Notes: generated by a model from the letters alone, not told the origin. Counted from the first letter of the stretch, positions 47,701-59,670 are shown. The stretch: 64,000 bases of DNA from Providencia sneebia DSM 19967 (GCF_000314895.2 NZ_CM001773.1:1109006-1173005); one strand, 5' to 3'. Program-made: numbers and translations.

Positions 47701-50598
47701 ATGCGACATTTATCCAAAAGTATCGCTCAGTTTTTCTTATTGTTCACTTTAATGATTTTGGGAAGTGCCGCCATTGCGCAGCCTCTTTGGCAAGTTTTAC
47801 CAGAAACTATCAATAAAAGTGATAATGATCCAAGGCTTTATCAAGCGATAAAGTTAAATAATGGTATGACAGTTTTATTGGTTTCAGATCCGAAAGCAAC
47901 GAAGTCATTAGCTGCGGTTTCTATCCCAGTAGGCAGCCTTGAAAACCCAGACAGTCAGTTAGGGTTAGCACACTACTTAGAACATATGGTATTAATGGGG
48001 TCGAAAAAATACCCTGAACCAAGTAGTTTGTCTGAGTTTTTGCAAAAACATGGTGGTAGCCATAATGCGAGCACAGCAGCACATCGCACAGCCTATTATC
48101 TTGAAGTTGAAAATGGTGCTTTAGAAGCTGCAACAGATAGACTTGCTGATGCATTAGCGGAGCCTTTGCTTGATCCTACTAATGCAGATAGAGAGCGTAA
48201 TGCCGTAAATGCAGAGTTGACAATGGCTCGTTCTCGGGATGGCATGCGTATGTGGCAAGTACGTTCAGAAACTTTAAACCCACAGCATCCAAACTCCCGT
48301 TTTTCTGGTGGTAATTTAGAAACATTAAAAGATAAGCCTAATAGTAAATTACAAAATGAGCTTATCGGCTTCTATAAACAATATTATTCAGCAAATATCA
48401 TGAATGGTGTTCTTTATGGTAATGAATCTATAGAAGCGTTGGCAAAAATTGCATCAGAAACGTTTGGTCGTATCCCTAATTTAGATATAAAAGCGCCAGA
48501 AACAAATATTCCCGCAATCACTGATAATGAAAAAGGTATCATTATCCATTATGTGCCTGCTCAGCCACAAAAAGCGATTCAGTTAGAGTTTAGTATTAAA
48601 AACAATATGGCTGATTTTCGCAGTAAAAGTGATGAATATATTGGTTATTTAATTGGAAATCGTAGCCCAGGAACACTTGCTGATTGGTTGATTTCTCAAG
48701 GGTTAGCGGAGGGAATTAGTGCATCTGCAATGCCAAATGCTGACCGTAATGATGGTACTTTTTCTATCTATATTACGTTGACAGATAAAGGCTTAAAAGA
48801 GCGCAATGAAATTATTGCTGCTGTTTTTAAATATATTGATCAAATAAAGCAAGATGGTGTCACTACAGGTTATTTTAATGAGATCAAAAACGTATTAAAT
48901 CTCTCTTTCCGCTACGGCTCAATCGTAAGAGATATGAATTACATTGAGTGGCTTTCTGACCAAATGATTAATGTCCCAGTAAATCATGTATTAGATTCAG
49001 GTTATATTGCTGATAAATATGATCCAGCGGCTATTAAGGCTCGGTTATCTGAGCTGACAGCGAAAAATGCAAGGGTTTGGTTCATCAGTGAAAAAGAGCC
49101 ACATAACAAGAAAGCATATTTTGTAGATGCGCCTTATCAAGTCGATAAAATCACGGACAAGCAATATACAATGTGGGATCAACTTGAATCTAAAATGGAA
49201 TTCAAGCTGCCTGAGTTAAACCCGTATATTGCAAATAACTTATCATTGATTAAAGCGGATAAAGCTTATAAACACCCAGAAATGGTTTACCAAGATGGAA
49301 ATACTCGTGTGTTATATATGCCGAGTCAATATTTCGCTGATGAACCAAAAGCAAGCATTAGCTTGGCTCTGAAAACAAAAGAAGGTGAGCAGGATGCTAA
49401 ATCTCAGGTAACCGGTTCATTATTGCAATATATTGCTTCATTAAAAATGGATGAATTGCAATATCAAGCCTCTGTAGCTGGAATGTCTGTATCCGTTTCA
49501 CAGGGTCTTGGTCTGAATTTTTATGCTAGCGGATATACTCAGCACTTACCTGAACTATTCTTGTCAATGACCAAGTTGTACTTAAGTTTTGAGCCAACTG
49601 AAAGAGAGCTTGAGCAAGCTAAATCTTGGTATAGAGAACAAATTAAAGTTGCAGATAACGCGAAAGCATATGAATTAGCTATGCAGCCATTTAATCGTGT
49701 TAAGAGCGTTCCTTACTTTGAACAAAAAGAGCAATTGGCATCACTAGATAGCATTTCTTTAAAAGACCTTACTGATTATCGTGCAAAAATGGTTGAAAGT
49801 TCAGCATTACAAGCATTGATTATCGGTAACCTTACCAAGGCTCAGGGCATTAAGACAATTCAAGATGCTCGAGAATTACTGAAAAGCAAAGGTACCAATT
49901 GGTGGCGTGGAGATGTTGTTACTGTTGATAAACCTTATTTAGCTGATTTTCATAAGCAAGGAAATAGTACAGATAATGCGCTTGCCGAAATCTTTGTTCC
50001 GGAAGGATATGGTCGTTTAGAAGGCGCAGTGTTGTCAGGTTTATTATCTAACATCATCCAACCTTGGTTCTATGATCAACTTAGAACTCAAGAACAGCTT
50101 GGCTATGCTGTTTTCTCATTTAAAGCTGGTTTAGGTGAACAATGGGGAATTGGTTTCTTACTACAAAGTAATGCTAAAACGCCTAGCTACCTAAATACGC
50201 GTTATCAAGAGTTTTATAGCACAGCATTTAAGAAGCTAAAGGAATTGCCAGAAAAGGATTTTGAGCAATATAGGCAAGCGATTATTACTGAAATGCAACA
50301 ACCACCGCAAACATTCTATGATGAGGTGGGTCGTTTCTTCTCAGATTTTAGCCGTAATATTTTTACCTTTGATACACGAGAAAAAGTGTTAGCCATGTAT
50401 TCAACAGTAACGAAACAGCAAGTGGTTGACTATTATGATAAAGCCGTTATGAAACGTCAGGGACTCGCATTTGCATCTCAAATAACAGGTCAAGGTGTGG
50501 ACCAAAAAACGGGCTATGCAGTATTAAAGGACTGGATTATTTATCCAAATGCTTCTGAATTACAAAAAGTTTTACCCGTAAAGGAAGAGAGTGAGTGA
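47701..50598 (+). CDS. ptrA: Protease III (pitrilysin)
   Basis: The 965-residue periplasmic zinc protease degrades small proteins such as insulin fragments in vitro. It has a signal peptide cleaved after AIA (residue 26), the inverted zinc motif HYLEH (91-95) and the M16 domain repeats. The position between recC and recB is conserved in enterobacteria. It starts 18 bases after recC. Confidence 0.97.
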   Translation: MRHLSKSIAQFFLLFTLMILGSAAIAQPLWQVLPETINKSDNDPRLYQAIKLNNGMTVLLVSDPKATKSLAAVSIPVGSLENPDSQLGLAHYLEHMVLMGSKKYPEPSSLSEFLQKHGGSHNASTAAHRTAYYLEVENGALEAATDRLADALAEPLLDPTNADRERNAVNAELTMARSRDGMRMWQVRSETLNPQHPNSRFSGGNLETLKDKPNSKLQNELIGFYKQYYSANIMNGVLYGNESIEALAKIASETFGRIPNLDIKAPETNIPAITDNEKGIIIHYVPAQPQKAIQLEFSIKNNMADFRSKSDEYIGYLIGNRSPGTLADWLISQGLAEGISASAMPNADRNDGTFSIYITLTDKGLKERNEIIAAVFKYIDQIKQDGVTTGYFNEIKNVLNLSFRYGSIVRDMNYIEWLSDQMINVPVNHVLDSGYIADKYDPAAIKARLSELTAKNARVWFISEKEPHNKKAYFVDAPYQVDKITDKQYTMWDQLESKMEFKLPELNPYIANNLSLIKADKAYKHPEMVYQDGNTRVLYMPSQYFADEPKASISLALKTKEGEQDAKSQVTGSLLQYIASLKMDELQYQASVAGMSVSVSQGLGLNFYASGYTQHLPELFLSMTKLYLSFEPTERELEQAKSWYREQIKVADNAKAYELAMQPFNRVKSVPYFEQKEQLASLDSISLKDLTDYRAKMVESSALQALIIGNLTKAQGIKTIQDARELLKSKGTNWWRGDVVTVDKPYLADFHKQGNSTDNALAEIFVPEGYGRLEGAVLSGLLSNIIQPWFYDQLRTQEQLGYAVFSFKAGLGEQWGIGFLLQSNAKTPSYLNTRYQEFYSTAFKKLKELPEKDFEQYRQAIITEMQQPPQTFYDEVGRFFSDFSRNIFTFDTREKVLAMYSTVTKQQVVDYYDKAVMKRQGLAFASQITGQGVDQKTGYAVLKDWIIYPNASELQKVLPVKEESE

Positions 50599-50603
50599 TT
50601 AAC

Positions 50604-53600
50604 ATGCAGAAGAGTTCTTTATCGTTAGATCCTTTTTCATTGCCTTTACATGGACAAAGGCTTATTGAAGCATCTGCCGGTACAGGTAAAACCTATACAA
50701 TAGGGCTTCTCTATCTGCGTTTATTACTTGGGTTAGGGGGGAGAATGCTTTCTCCCGACCTTTGAGTGTTGAAGAAATTCTCGTCGTGACATTCACAGAA
50801 GCGGCAACTAATGAATTGCGCGGGCGTATTCGCCTGCGTATTCATGAAATGCGTTTGGCATGTTTACGTAATGGAATTGGTTTAAAGGAAGGATCAGAAT
50901 ATCTCACGTTACTTGAGCAGATAAAAACACCAGAACAACGTGAGTTTGCGGCAAATTGGTTGTTGATTGCAGAGAGACAAATGGATGAAGCTGCAATTTA
51001 TACTATCCATGGTTTTTGCCAAAGGATGTTAGTCCAGAATGCTTTTGAATCGGGTGTATTATTTGAACAAACAATGATCCAAGATGAACTACCAATTCAG
51101 AAGCAAGCTTGTGCAGATTTTTGGCGGCGACATTTTTATCCCATTGATTATTCAATGGCAAAAGTAGTTTCATCTCATTGGAATGGTCCTGAAGCATTAC
51201 TTTCAGATATTAAACCGTTTTTGCAAGGTGATATGCCGTATATCGTCAATGAGAATAAGGTGGATGAAACACTTGAGGAACGGCATAACCGATTAATTAC
51301 ATTGATAAAAAATGTAAAATCTTCATGGGCTGCTGGTAGTGCAGAATTTGCTAAATTGATTACAGATTCAGATGTTGATAAGCGGAGCTATAGTTCTCGT
51401 TTCTTACCCAATTGGCTAGATAAAATGGCGAATTGGGCGCAAGAGGAAACTGTAGATTATCAATTACCTAAAGAAATTGAGCGCTTCTCACAAACTATTT
51501 TACATGATAAGTCTAAAAGTGGTTCTGGACCTGAGCATATTGCATTTGCACAGATAGATGAATTGCTTGCTGAATCATTGACGATTAAAGACTTAATTAT
51601 TCCCCTTGCAATCACAGAGATCAGAACATCCATAGCACATGAAAAGCATAGCCGTGGTGAAATGGGGTTTGATGATTTACTGACTCGCTTAGATAAAGCA
51701 TTGAAACATGAGGGTGGACAGTATTTAGCGGATGCTGTTAGCCAGCGTTTTCCGGTTGCCATGATTGATGAGTTTCAGGATACAGATCCACAGCAATATC
51801 GTATTTTTCAACGTATTTACCAAGGCAAAGCACATAGCGCCTTATTATTTATTGGCGATCCCAAACAAGCTATTTATGCTTTTCGTGGTGCGGATATATT
51901 TACTTATATTGAAGCTAAAAAACAAGTTAGTGCTCACTATACATTAGGAACTAATCACCGCTCTTCTGAGCAGATGGTTTCGGCAGTTAATCAAATCTTT
52001 AGTCATTGTAATAACCCTTTCATTTTTGAACAAATACCGTTTAATCCTGTCAATTTCTCCCAAAAAAATGCGGGTAAATCATTACATCATGATGGGCAAG
52101 ATATTAAAGCGTTAACTTTTTGGCAAATTGATGCTGAAGCGCTTTCTATAGCCGATTATGAACAAAATATGGCTGCACAATGTGCTGCACAGGTTAGTGA
52201 GTGGTTACAAGGGGGATTACAAGGTAGTACTTTTTTTCAGCATATTGATGGAGAATGTTTACCTGTTTCCGCGTCTGATATCACGGTTTTAGTAAGAAGT
52301 CGCCGAGAAGCAATATTAATACGTAATGCATTGAATCAGCTGAATATTCCTTCTGTATTCCAATCAAATAGAGAAAGCGTATTTGCAACTCAAGAAGCGC
52401 GTGACCTTCTATGGATATTACAAGCGGTATTATCACCCGAAAAAGAACGTGTTTTGCGAAGTGCATTAGCGGCTGGAATTCTTGGATTAAGTGCAAAAGA
52501 TATAGATGAGCTTAATTATAATGAAAGAGAATGGGAAAAATTAGTTGATGAATTTACTCGATATGCGGTGATTTGGCATACTCGCGGCGTTCTCCCTATG
52601 CTACGAGTTTTGATGTCTAAAAGGCATATTGCAGAAAGCTTACTTTCTACAACTGAAGGTGAGCGCCGTTTGATGGATGTCATGCATATTGGTGAATTAC
52701 TTCAAGAAATGTCCCTTCAATTAGAAGGTGAACATACATTAGTTCGCTGGCTAACTCAGCAAATTGCTCATCCTGATCATCAAGCTAATTCACAGCAAAT
52801 GCGCCTAGAAAGCGATAAACACTTAGTTCAAATTAGCACAATTCATAAATCAAAAGGCCTTGAATATAAAATTGTTTGGTTGCCTTTTGCCTGTAATTTT
52901 TTACCGCAGTCAAAAGCGCTCTATCATGATAGGGATGATTATAAAACTCACTTAGATTTGGCAGATAATAAAGAAAATATTGAGCTAGCTGATGAGGAGC
53001 GTTTAGCGGAAGATTTACGATTATTATATGTTGCGCTAACTCGTGCTATTTACCATTGTAGTGTTGGCATTGCGCCTATTATTAAAGGTAATCGTAAAAA
53101 AAGTGGTGAAACAGATATACATTTATCGGCTATTGGCTATTTAATTCAGCAAAGTCAGGCTGGAGATGTTGTACTCCTGAATGAAAACTTAGCCAAATTA
53201 AAAAGTACAGTGATTGATGTTTTGCCTGTTGAGCAGATAAATGCAAAACCATTATTACTTGATCAAAATAATGATGAAACATTATCTGCTAAACAGTTTA
53301 ATCGCTCATTAAACACTTATTGGCGGGTAACTAGTTATTCTGGTTTGAGCTATAGCAGTGGAGGGCATAATGAAATTGAACAAACTATCTCTTCTGAGCA
53401 ATTAGCTAATTCATTGGCACCTAAAATGGATATTGAAGCCAGTACTGATGACTTATCACAAGAAATGGATGAATCGACTTTCACACCTCATCAGTTTCCT
53501 AAAGGGGCGAATCCCGGAACATTTTTGCATAGTTTAATGGAGGAAATTGATTTTTCTAAAGATATTTCAATCGAATGGTTGATTGAAAAATTAGAAGGAT

Positions 53601-54211
53601 CAGGCTTCGATGTAAAATGGGCACCGATGTTGCAACAGTGGTTGACGGCTATTCTTCAGGTTCCTTTGTCTGACGATGGTTTATGTTTGTCTGCTTTAGC
53701 GGAGCAAGACAAGCTTGATGAAATGCAATTTTACTTACCAATTGAACATTTATTAGAGGCAAACTCTTACGATCAACTTGCTCACCGTTATGATCCCCTT
53801 TCTGCTGTTTGCCCGCCACTTAATTTTGAAAAAGTGCAAGGGATCTTAAAGGGTTTTATTGATCTTACTTTCTTATGGAAAGGGAAATTCTATTTATTAG
53901 ATTATAAATCTAATTATTTAGGTGAAGATGAGAATGGTTATACACAAGAAGCCATGTCAGAAGCCATGATTGATCACCGCTATGATCTACAATATCAGCT
54001 ATATTCATTGGCATTGCATCGTTATCTTAAACAAAGATTGCCGAATTATCGTTATGGTGAACATTTTGGTGGTGTTTATTACCTCTTTTTACGAGGGGTT
54101 AGTGATATAGAATCAAAAAATGGGATTTTTTTCTATCGTCCTGAAGAAGAATTTATTGAGGAGCTTGACCTGTTATTTCATGATCCGATAAAACAGGATA
54201 ATCAATCATGA
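50604..54211 (+). pseudogene. recB: recB, frameshifted near the 5' end (probable base-call error)
   Basis: RecB is the helicase-nuclease subunit of RecBCD. The ATG at 50604 opens MQKSSLSLDPFSLPLHG and Walker A ASAGTGKT (23-30) but stops at 50765, just after a run of six G (50736-50741). A seventh G restores LLLGLGG...RPLSVEEILVVTFT exactly as in the family and gives 1202 residues (E. coli 1180). Downstream blocks are intact: IDEFQDTDP, FIGDPKQAIYAFRGAD, STIHKSKGLEY and the nuclease LLDYKSNYLG. Since recC and recD are intact, an undercalled homopolymer is likelier than real loss. The stop overlaps recD as ATGA. Confidence 0.9.
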
Positions 54212-56085
54212 TAAAAACACTGTTTAAAAAAGCGATAGAAAAACGTCTGCTTACTCCACTTGATGTGCAATTTGCTTATCATATTATCAGGGATGAAAAT
54301 CCAATATTACTTTTAGTTGCTGCATTTTTGAGTGCAGAAACCATGGCAGGGCATGTCTGTTTATCCATAACAGACATTACTCCCGAACAACTTTTTTCAG
54401 GGCGTCATCCTGAATTAGCCATAGAATTTTGGCGTGCTATTGGTGATACTGATGCGGAAGCTATTTTTGAAACAATCAAAAATGCACCATCAGTTACGTT
54501 AGCTGGAGAAAATAAATTATCTCCATTTGTTTTATCGGGATCATTTTTATATTTCCAACGTTTATGGCAGTACGAACAAAATGTTTCTCAGTATTTTTCA
54601 CATGCTGGCTCACTAAACCAGCATGCTCAAGATATTAAACTTACCTTAGATTCATTATTTTCACATGCAGATGATATAGATTGGCAAAAAGTTGCTGCTG
54701 CGGTTGCCGTTACAAGTAAAGTTTCTGTCATTTCAGGTGGACCAGGTACAGGGAAAACAACCACGGTAGCGCGAATTCTTGCCGCTTTAATCAAATTAGC
54801 TGTTGCGAATAACCAAACGATAAATATTGAATTAGCCGCTCCAACGGGTAAGGCAGCAGCACGCCTGACTGAATCTTTAGGCGCTGCTTTGGCTGGCTTA
54901 TCACTCAATGCTGAAGAAAGCCGAATGTTACCAAACCAAGCGAAAACGCTTCACCGATTACTTGGTGCCCAGCCAGAAAGTCAGCATTTTCGTTATAATC
55001 GTGATAATAATCTGATATTAGATGTTTTAATTGTTGATGAAGCTTCAATGGTCGATTTGCCAATGATGAGCAAGTTGATTGAAGCTTTACCTCCTGATGC
55101 AAGATTGATTTTTTTAGGTGATAAAGACCAATTAGCATCCGTTGAAGCTGGGGCTGTTCTCGGGGATATTTGCCAATTTGCCAATATGGGATATAGCTTA
55201 CAGCGCGCCAACGAATTGACTCAGTTGACTGGCTATTCTCTTGATAATTTCACTTCTGAAAAAGGTCCATTGATCCGAAATAATTTATGTTTACTACGCA
55301 AAAGCTATCGTTTTTCATCTTCTTCAGGTATTGGTCAGCTTGCCTCTGCCGTTAATGAGGGTAATGCAAAACAAGTAGAAAAATTATTGAATAATGAGCT
55401 GAATGATGTAAATAGCTATTCTCAAGATACCGAAGATGATTATGCACAAATGCTGATAGCCGCAGCGGGTCATTATCAAGATTATTTATTAGCCGTAAAA
55501 GCAAATAGTTCAGCTGAGCAAGTACTACATAAGTTTAATCAATATCGTTTGTTATCAGCATTAAGAGATGGGCCTTACGGCGTGATAGGATTAAATGAAA
55601 AATTAGAAAAGCTCCTTCAACGGCAAGGATTGATTCATCGCTCTTTTAATCAATCTAATAAGCATTATGCGGGTAGGCCGATTATGATCAGCCGTAATGA
55701 TAGCCCTCTTGGATTATTTAATGGTGATATTGGCATTATTTTGCCCGATACCGATGGTGCATTGAGAGCCTATTTCCAATTCCCTGATGGCACTATTAAA
55801 GGGATCCAGCCTAATCGTTTACCTTTACATGAAACTGCTTATGCGATGACAGTTCATAAATCACAAGGCTCGGAATTTACGCATACGGCATTAGTATTAC
55901 CAAAAGTATATTCACCAGTAATTACCCGAGAGTTGGTTTACACGGCGATAACCAGAGCAAAAAAAGAGCTTTCGTTATACTGTAGTCCTAAAATATTACG
56001 TCGAGCAATTGAAACGCCAACCCGGCGCCGTAGTGGACTTGCTATGCAGTTAATGGCAACGAACGCAGTTAATGGCAAGATATAG
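54208..56085 (+). CDS. recD: Exodeoxyribonuclease V alpha chain (RecD)
   Basis: The 625-residue 5'-3' helicase subunit of RecBCD has Walker A GGPGTGKTT (177-185), LIVDEASMVD, FLGDKDQLASVEAG and the terminal block TVHKSQGSEF. Length fits E. coli (608). It overlaps recB by 4 bases and is followed by an unrelated hypothetical gene. Confidence 0.97.
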   Translation: MIKTLFKKAIEKRLLTPLDVQFAYHIIRDENPILLLVAAFLSAETMAGHVCLSITDITPEQLFSGRHPELAIEFWRAIGDTDAEAIFETIKNAPSVTLAGENKLSPFVLSGSFLYFQRLWQYEQNVSQYFSHAGSLNQHAQDIKLTLDSLFSHADDIDWQKVAAAVAVTSKVSVISGGPGTGKTTTVARILAALIKLAVANNQTINIELAAPTGKAAARLTESLGAALAGLSLNAEESRMLPNQAKTLHRLLGAQPESQHFRYNRDNNLILDVLIVDEASMVDLPMMSKLIEALPPDARLIFLGDKDQLASVEAGAVLGDICQFANMGYSLQRANELTQLTGYSLDNFTSEKGPLIRNNLCLLRKSYRFSSSSGIGQLASAVNEGNAKQVEKLLNNELNDVNSYSQDTEDDYAQMLIAAAGHYQDYLLAVKANSSAEQVLHKFNQYRLLSALRDGPYGVIGLNEKLEKLLQRQGLIHRSFNQSNKHYAGRPIMISRNDSPLGLFNGDIGIILPDTDGALRAYFQFPDGTIKGIQPNRLPLHETAYAMTVHKSQGSEFTHTALVLPKVYSPVITRELVYTAITRAKKELSLYCSPKILRRAIETPTRRRSGLAMQLMATNAVNGKI

Positions 56086-56160
56086 TATAAATATTACGTA
56101 GTAAATTATAAATATATTGTTTATAACCAATGAGATAACTGAAAAGCAAAGGATAAAAAT

Positions 56161-56730
56161 ATGGATAAGCAGCAAGAAATGACGGCGATGACCATAACGT
56201 TAAATGCTCGGATTGAGCCAGAAAGACGTGCTGATTTAGAAAATGCATTTTCAGAAGTCATGACAGGCATGGGAAAAAATGTACAAATTACAGGTGGTGG
56301 CACTTTATTATCCGATGATGGTGAGCCCGATGAATGTGATATTGAGCTAGCAGTAGAAGATGCATCAGACGAAAATATTAGCTTAATTATTCAGCTTTTC
56401 TCATCTATGTTGGCACCTAAAGGCTCTCGCTTAACTATTCATGGCGAAGATACCGTCATTGAATTTGGTGATGAAGAAGGGCTAGCACTTTATTTAAATG
56501 GTACTGATTTATCTGATGATGTTTATGAAAATAGTGATGTAAATGATATTTTCGATAAGCTAGATGAAGCAGTGGAAGATATTGGTGCTATTCATGGTGT
56601 ATGGGAAGGGCCAACAGAAACCGCTTTTTATTTTTATGGCACTACATTTGCAGAAATGTTAGCGCTATTACAACCGCTTATTGACACAATTCCATTGTGC
56701 CAAAAAAGTCGTATTGTACAAATCGCTTAA
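56161..56730 (+). CDS. Conserved hypothetical acidic protein
   Basis: The 189-residue cytoplasmic protein is strongly acidic and has no signal peptide or membrane helix. Seen: TLLSDDGEPDECDIEL and IEFGDEEGLALYLNGTDL, then a C-terminal hydrophobic helix region ending LLQPLIDTIPLCQKS. AAAGGA 8 bases before the ATG supports the start. I do not recognise a family; E. coli has no counterpart between recD and argA. A terminator shared with argA follows. Confidence 0.7.
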   Translation: MDKQQEMTAMTITLNARIEPERRADLENAFSEVMTGMGKNVQITGGGTLLSDDGEPDECDIELAVEDASDENISLIIQLFSSMLAPKGSRLTIHGEDTVIEFGDEEGLALYLNGTDLSDDVYENSDVNDIFDKLDEAVEDIGAIHGVWEGPTETAFYFYGTTFAEMLALLQPLIDTIPLCQKSRIVQIA

Positions 56731-56750
56731 TTTTTGCAAAAAGTGAATAA

Positions 56751-56795
56751 TAACTAACCTGAATGCGATATGACTTTCATTATTCAGGTTAGTTA
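56751..56795. terminator. Bidirectional terminator between the 56161 gene and argA
   Basis: A perfect 14-bp stem (56751-56764 with 56782-56795) and 17-base loop sit between two convergent genes. Confidence 0.9.
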
Positions 56796-56805
56796 ATTAG
56801 GATAA

Positions 56806-58149
56806 TTATTTATCTGCTTGTGTTTTTAGATCAAGCATTAAGATTTTTGAACGTCGCTGATAATTGTACAAAGCTTGTTTTTTTAATGGCAGCATTTCAA
56901 TTTCAGCTGGCATAAAGCCGCGTTCTTGGAACCAATGTATGCTGCGCGTTGTTAGCACAAATAGCTTTTCCAAATTAATTTGCCTAGCTTGAATGGCGAT
57001 ACGATGTAACAGCTCTTCACCGCGTGCTGAGCTACGATAATCAGGATGTACGGCAACACATGCCATTTCACCCAGTTTTTCATCTGGGTAAGGGTAGAGT
57101 GCTGCACATGCAATCACCAAATTATCTCGCTCAATAATGGTAAATTTATCAATTTCCATTTCAAGCTGTTCTCTTGAACGCCTAACAAGTATGCCTTGTT
57201 GTTCCAGAGGACGAATGAGTTCTAAGATCCCACCAATATCATTAATATTTGCACGCCGTGTCTGTTCTGAGCTTTCCATAACAATTTGAGTGCCGATTCC
57301 GTCACGAGAAAAGAGTTCTTGTATCAAAGCACCATTTTCTTGATAACTCAATAGGTGACTACGACGGACTCCTCGGCGACAAGCGATTGCTGCACCACGT
57401 AAAAAACGCACTGTACCAGAATAGTAATCACCTTCAGCTTCCAATTCTTGAATACGTTTTTCAGCATCATTCGGGAAGAGTTCTGAGAGAATATTACCGT
57501 CTTTATCTGCAACACCTTGTGAAGAACAAAAGCCAATCAGCTTTTCTGCTTTAATTTTTACCGCAAGTTGTGTAGCAATTTCTTCAGAAGTGAGATTAAA
57601 ACTTTCTCCAGTCACGGATACAGCAACAGGTCCAATAAGGATGATAGATCCGTGATTTAGCTGGTTATTAATCGCGTCTTCATCAATACGGCGGATCCGT
57701 CCGCTATGGCAATAATCTATTCCATCATCAATGCCTAATGGTTGAGCAATAACAAAATTGCCACTCACGACATTAATATGTGCGCCTTGTAAAGGCGTAT
57801 TGCTCAAGCTCATTGATAAACGTGCTGTAATATCGAGTTGTAAAGCGCCAGATGCTTGTTTGACATATTCAAGCGTATTCGCATCTGTTACACGAGTGTG
57901 TTTATGATAAATAGCCTCATAATGTCGCTCAGTTAAAAGATCTTCGATTTGCGGTCGGGCACCATAAACGACAACAATACGAATGCCAAGGCTATGTAAT
58001 AATCCTATATCATTGACTATATTTGGAAAATTCTCATGCGCGATAGCTTCTCCACCCAGCATAATGACAAATGTTTTGCCGCGGTGAGCATTAATATAAG
58101 GAACCGAATGGCGAAATTCATCGACCAATTCGGTGCTGCGCTCTTTCAT
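56806..58149 (-). CDS. argA: N-acetylglutamate synthase
   Basis: The 447-residue enzyme makes N-acetylglutamate from glutamate and acetyl-CoA, the first step of arginine synthesis. The N-terminal amino-acid-kinase-like domain (binds arginine as feedback inhibitor) has [16 protein letters not shown] and [14 protein letters not shown]; the C-terminal GNAT domain has [14 protein letters not shown] and [14 protein letters not shown] start at the ATG at 58149 because AGGGTG precedes it; the E. coli protein starts at the equivalent place. Two ARG boxes lie just upstream. Confidence 0.97.
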   Translation of the reverse strand: MKERSTELVDEFRHSVPYINAHRGKTFVIMLGGEAIAHENFPNIVNDIGLLHSLGIRIVVVYGARPQIEDLLTERHYEAIYHKHTRVTDANTLEYVKQASGALQLDITARLSMSLSNTPLQGAHINVVSGNFVIAQPLGIDDGIDYCHSGRIRRIDEDAINNQLNHGSIILIGPVAVSVTGESFNLTSEEIATQLAVKIKAEKLIGFCSSQGVADKDGNILSELFPNDAEKRIQELEAEGDYYSGTVRFLRGAAIACRRGVRRSHLLSYQENGALIQELFSRDGIGTQIVMESSEQTRRANINDIGGILELIRPLEQQGILVRRSREQLEMEIDKFTIIERDNLVIACAALYPYPDEKLGEMACVAVHPDYRSSARGEELLHRIAIQARQINLEKLFVLTTRSIHWFQERGFMPAEIEMLPLKKQALYNYQRRSKILMLDLKTQADK

Positions 58150-58162
58150 AATCACCCTCATG

Positions 58163-58201
58163 AATGAATTTTTATTCGATATTAATGTATTTTTATTCTT
58201 T
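58163..58201 (-). promoter_or_regulatory. Tandem ARG boxes (ArgR operator) of argA
   Basis: Two 18-bp palindromic sites, 58163-58180 (core TGAATTTTTATTCG) and 58184-58201 (core TGTATTTTTATTCT), are separated by 3 bp, the spacing typical of ArgR hexamer operators. They lie 14-52 bases before the argA start, where bound ArgR-arginine would block the promoter. Confidence 0.85.
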
Positions 58202-58394
58202 TTGGCAGCAAATATCAAGTAAAAGATGGGATAAGACTTGTAACATTTTTATCATTTGGGTTTACATATATCTATAATAAAAAGTGTATTCTTAATGACA
58301 GTATGCGTATGATTCGTTAGAGTTCATATTTATTACCCCATTTGGCCTTATTATTAAATCACTTGATGTTTCAGCTTTAGGTTTGGAATTATTG

Positions 58395-59645
58395 ATGAGT
58401 CACCAAGAACACAGCCCATCTAAGCGCCGCTTTATTCAAGGAGCGGCCGCGCTTATGTTGCTTAGCGTTAGCCCAATTGGTTTTGCGGCGAATGCTAATA
58501 TTATTGCTGTCCGCGTTTGGCCTGCATCGACCTACACGCGTGTGACGCTTGAATCCAACACGCCATTAAAATATCGCCAATTTGTTTTAAATAATCCAGA
58601 ACGTATTGTTGTCGATCTTGAAGGTGTTCATCTCAATAATGTCTTAAAACAGATGAGCAATCAAATTCAGACAAGAGATCCGTATCTTAAGTTAGTCAGA
58701 GTCGGACAATTTGATCCAAAAACAGTACGACTTGTTTTTGAAGTCAAAAGTAAAGTTAGCCCTAAAATTTTTACAATTGCGCCTGTTTCTGAATTTAAAA
58801 ACCGTTTAGTGATGGATTTTTATCCGGGCAAAGGTGTTTCAACCAATGATGACCCGTTACTTGCTCTATTGGAAGATTATAATAAGGGTGATTTAGAAGA
58901 AAGCATGCCAGCTCAGGCTAAAAAGCCAGGAACAGCCGGTAAAGATCGACCAATTATTATAATGATTGACCCTGGGCATGGTGGTGAAGATCCCGGTGCA
59001 ATAGGCAAGTATAAAACGCGAGAAAAAGATGTTGTATTACAAATTGCTCGTCGCCTAAAAGCATTGATTGATAAAGATCCAGAAATGCGGGCTTATATGA
59101 CACGTAATGAAGATGTGTTTATTCCATTAAAGGTACGTGTGGCAAAAGCTCGTAAAATGCAGGCAGATTTATTTGTTTCTATTCATGCTGATGCTTTCAC
59201 TAATCGCTCTGCACATGGTTCCTCAGTCTTTGCATTATCGAAGAAAGGTGCAACAAGTAATACAGCACGTTATCTGGCTCAAACCCAAAACGAAGCTGAC
59301 TTAATTGGTGGGGTGAGTAAAAGCGGTGATGCTTACCTTGATCATACAATGCTTGATCTTGTACAAACGGCCACAATTAATGATAGCTTGAAGTTTGGTG
59401 ATGAAGTTTTAAAACGAATGGGAAAAGTAAATAGGTTGCATAAAAATAGAGTCGATCAGGCTGGATTTGCTGTACTTAAAGCACCTGAAATCCCATCTAT
59501 ATTAGTTGAAACGGCCTTTATTAGTAATTTAGAAGAAGAGCGTAAGCTAAAAACGGCAAAATTCCAGCAACAAATGGCCGAGTCGATTTTTCAAGGCATC
59601 AAAGCTTATTTTCGTAATGGCGGCACATTAGCTGTGAGAAATTAA
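58395..59645 (+). CDS. amiC: N-acetylmuramoyl-L-alanine amidase AmiC
   Basis: The 416-residue periplasmic amidase splits septal peptidoglycan for daughter-cell separation. A Tat signal peptide (SKRRFIQG, residues 9-16) is followed by an AMIN domain (about 38-135) that targets it to the septum and an amidase_3 domain with DPGHGGED (192-199) and VETAFISN. It differs from E. coli AmiC mainly in the first 40 residues. I use the ATG at 58395 with GGAATT about 8 bases upstream. EnvC/NlpD-type activators are needed in E. coli. Confidence 0.97.
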   Translation: MSHQEHSPSKRRFIQGAAALMLLSVSPIGFAANANIIAVRVWPASTYTRVTLESNTPLKYRQFVLNNPERIVVDLEGVHLNNVLKQMSNQIQTRDPYLKLVRVGQFDPKTVRLVFEVKSKVSPKIFTIAPVSEFKNRLVMDFYPGKGVSTNDDPLLALLEDYNKGDLEESMPAQAKKPGTAGKDRPIIIMIDPGHGGEDPGAIGKYKTREKDVVLQIARRLKALIDKDPEMRAYMTRNEDVFIPLKVRVAKARKMQADLFVSIHADAFTNRSAHGSSVFALSKKGATSNTARYLAQTQNEADLIGGVSKSGDAYLDHTMLDLVQTATINDSLKFGDEVLKRMGKVNRLHKNRVDQAGFAVLKAPEIPSILVETAFISNLEEERKLKTAKFQQQMAESIFQGIKAYFRNGGTLAVRN

Positions 59646-59670
59646 GCAATTAACACATGGAAATAGCATT

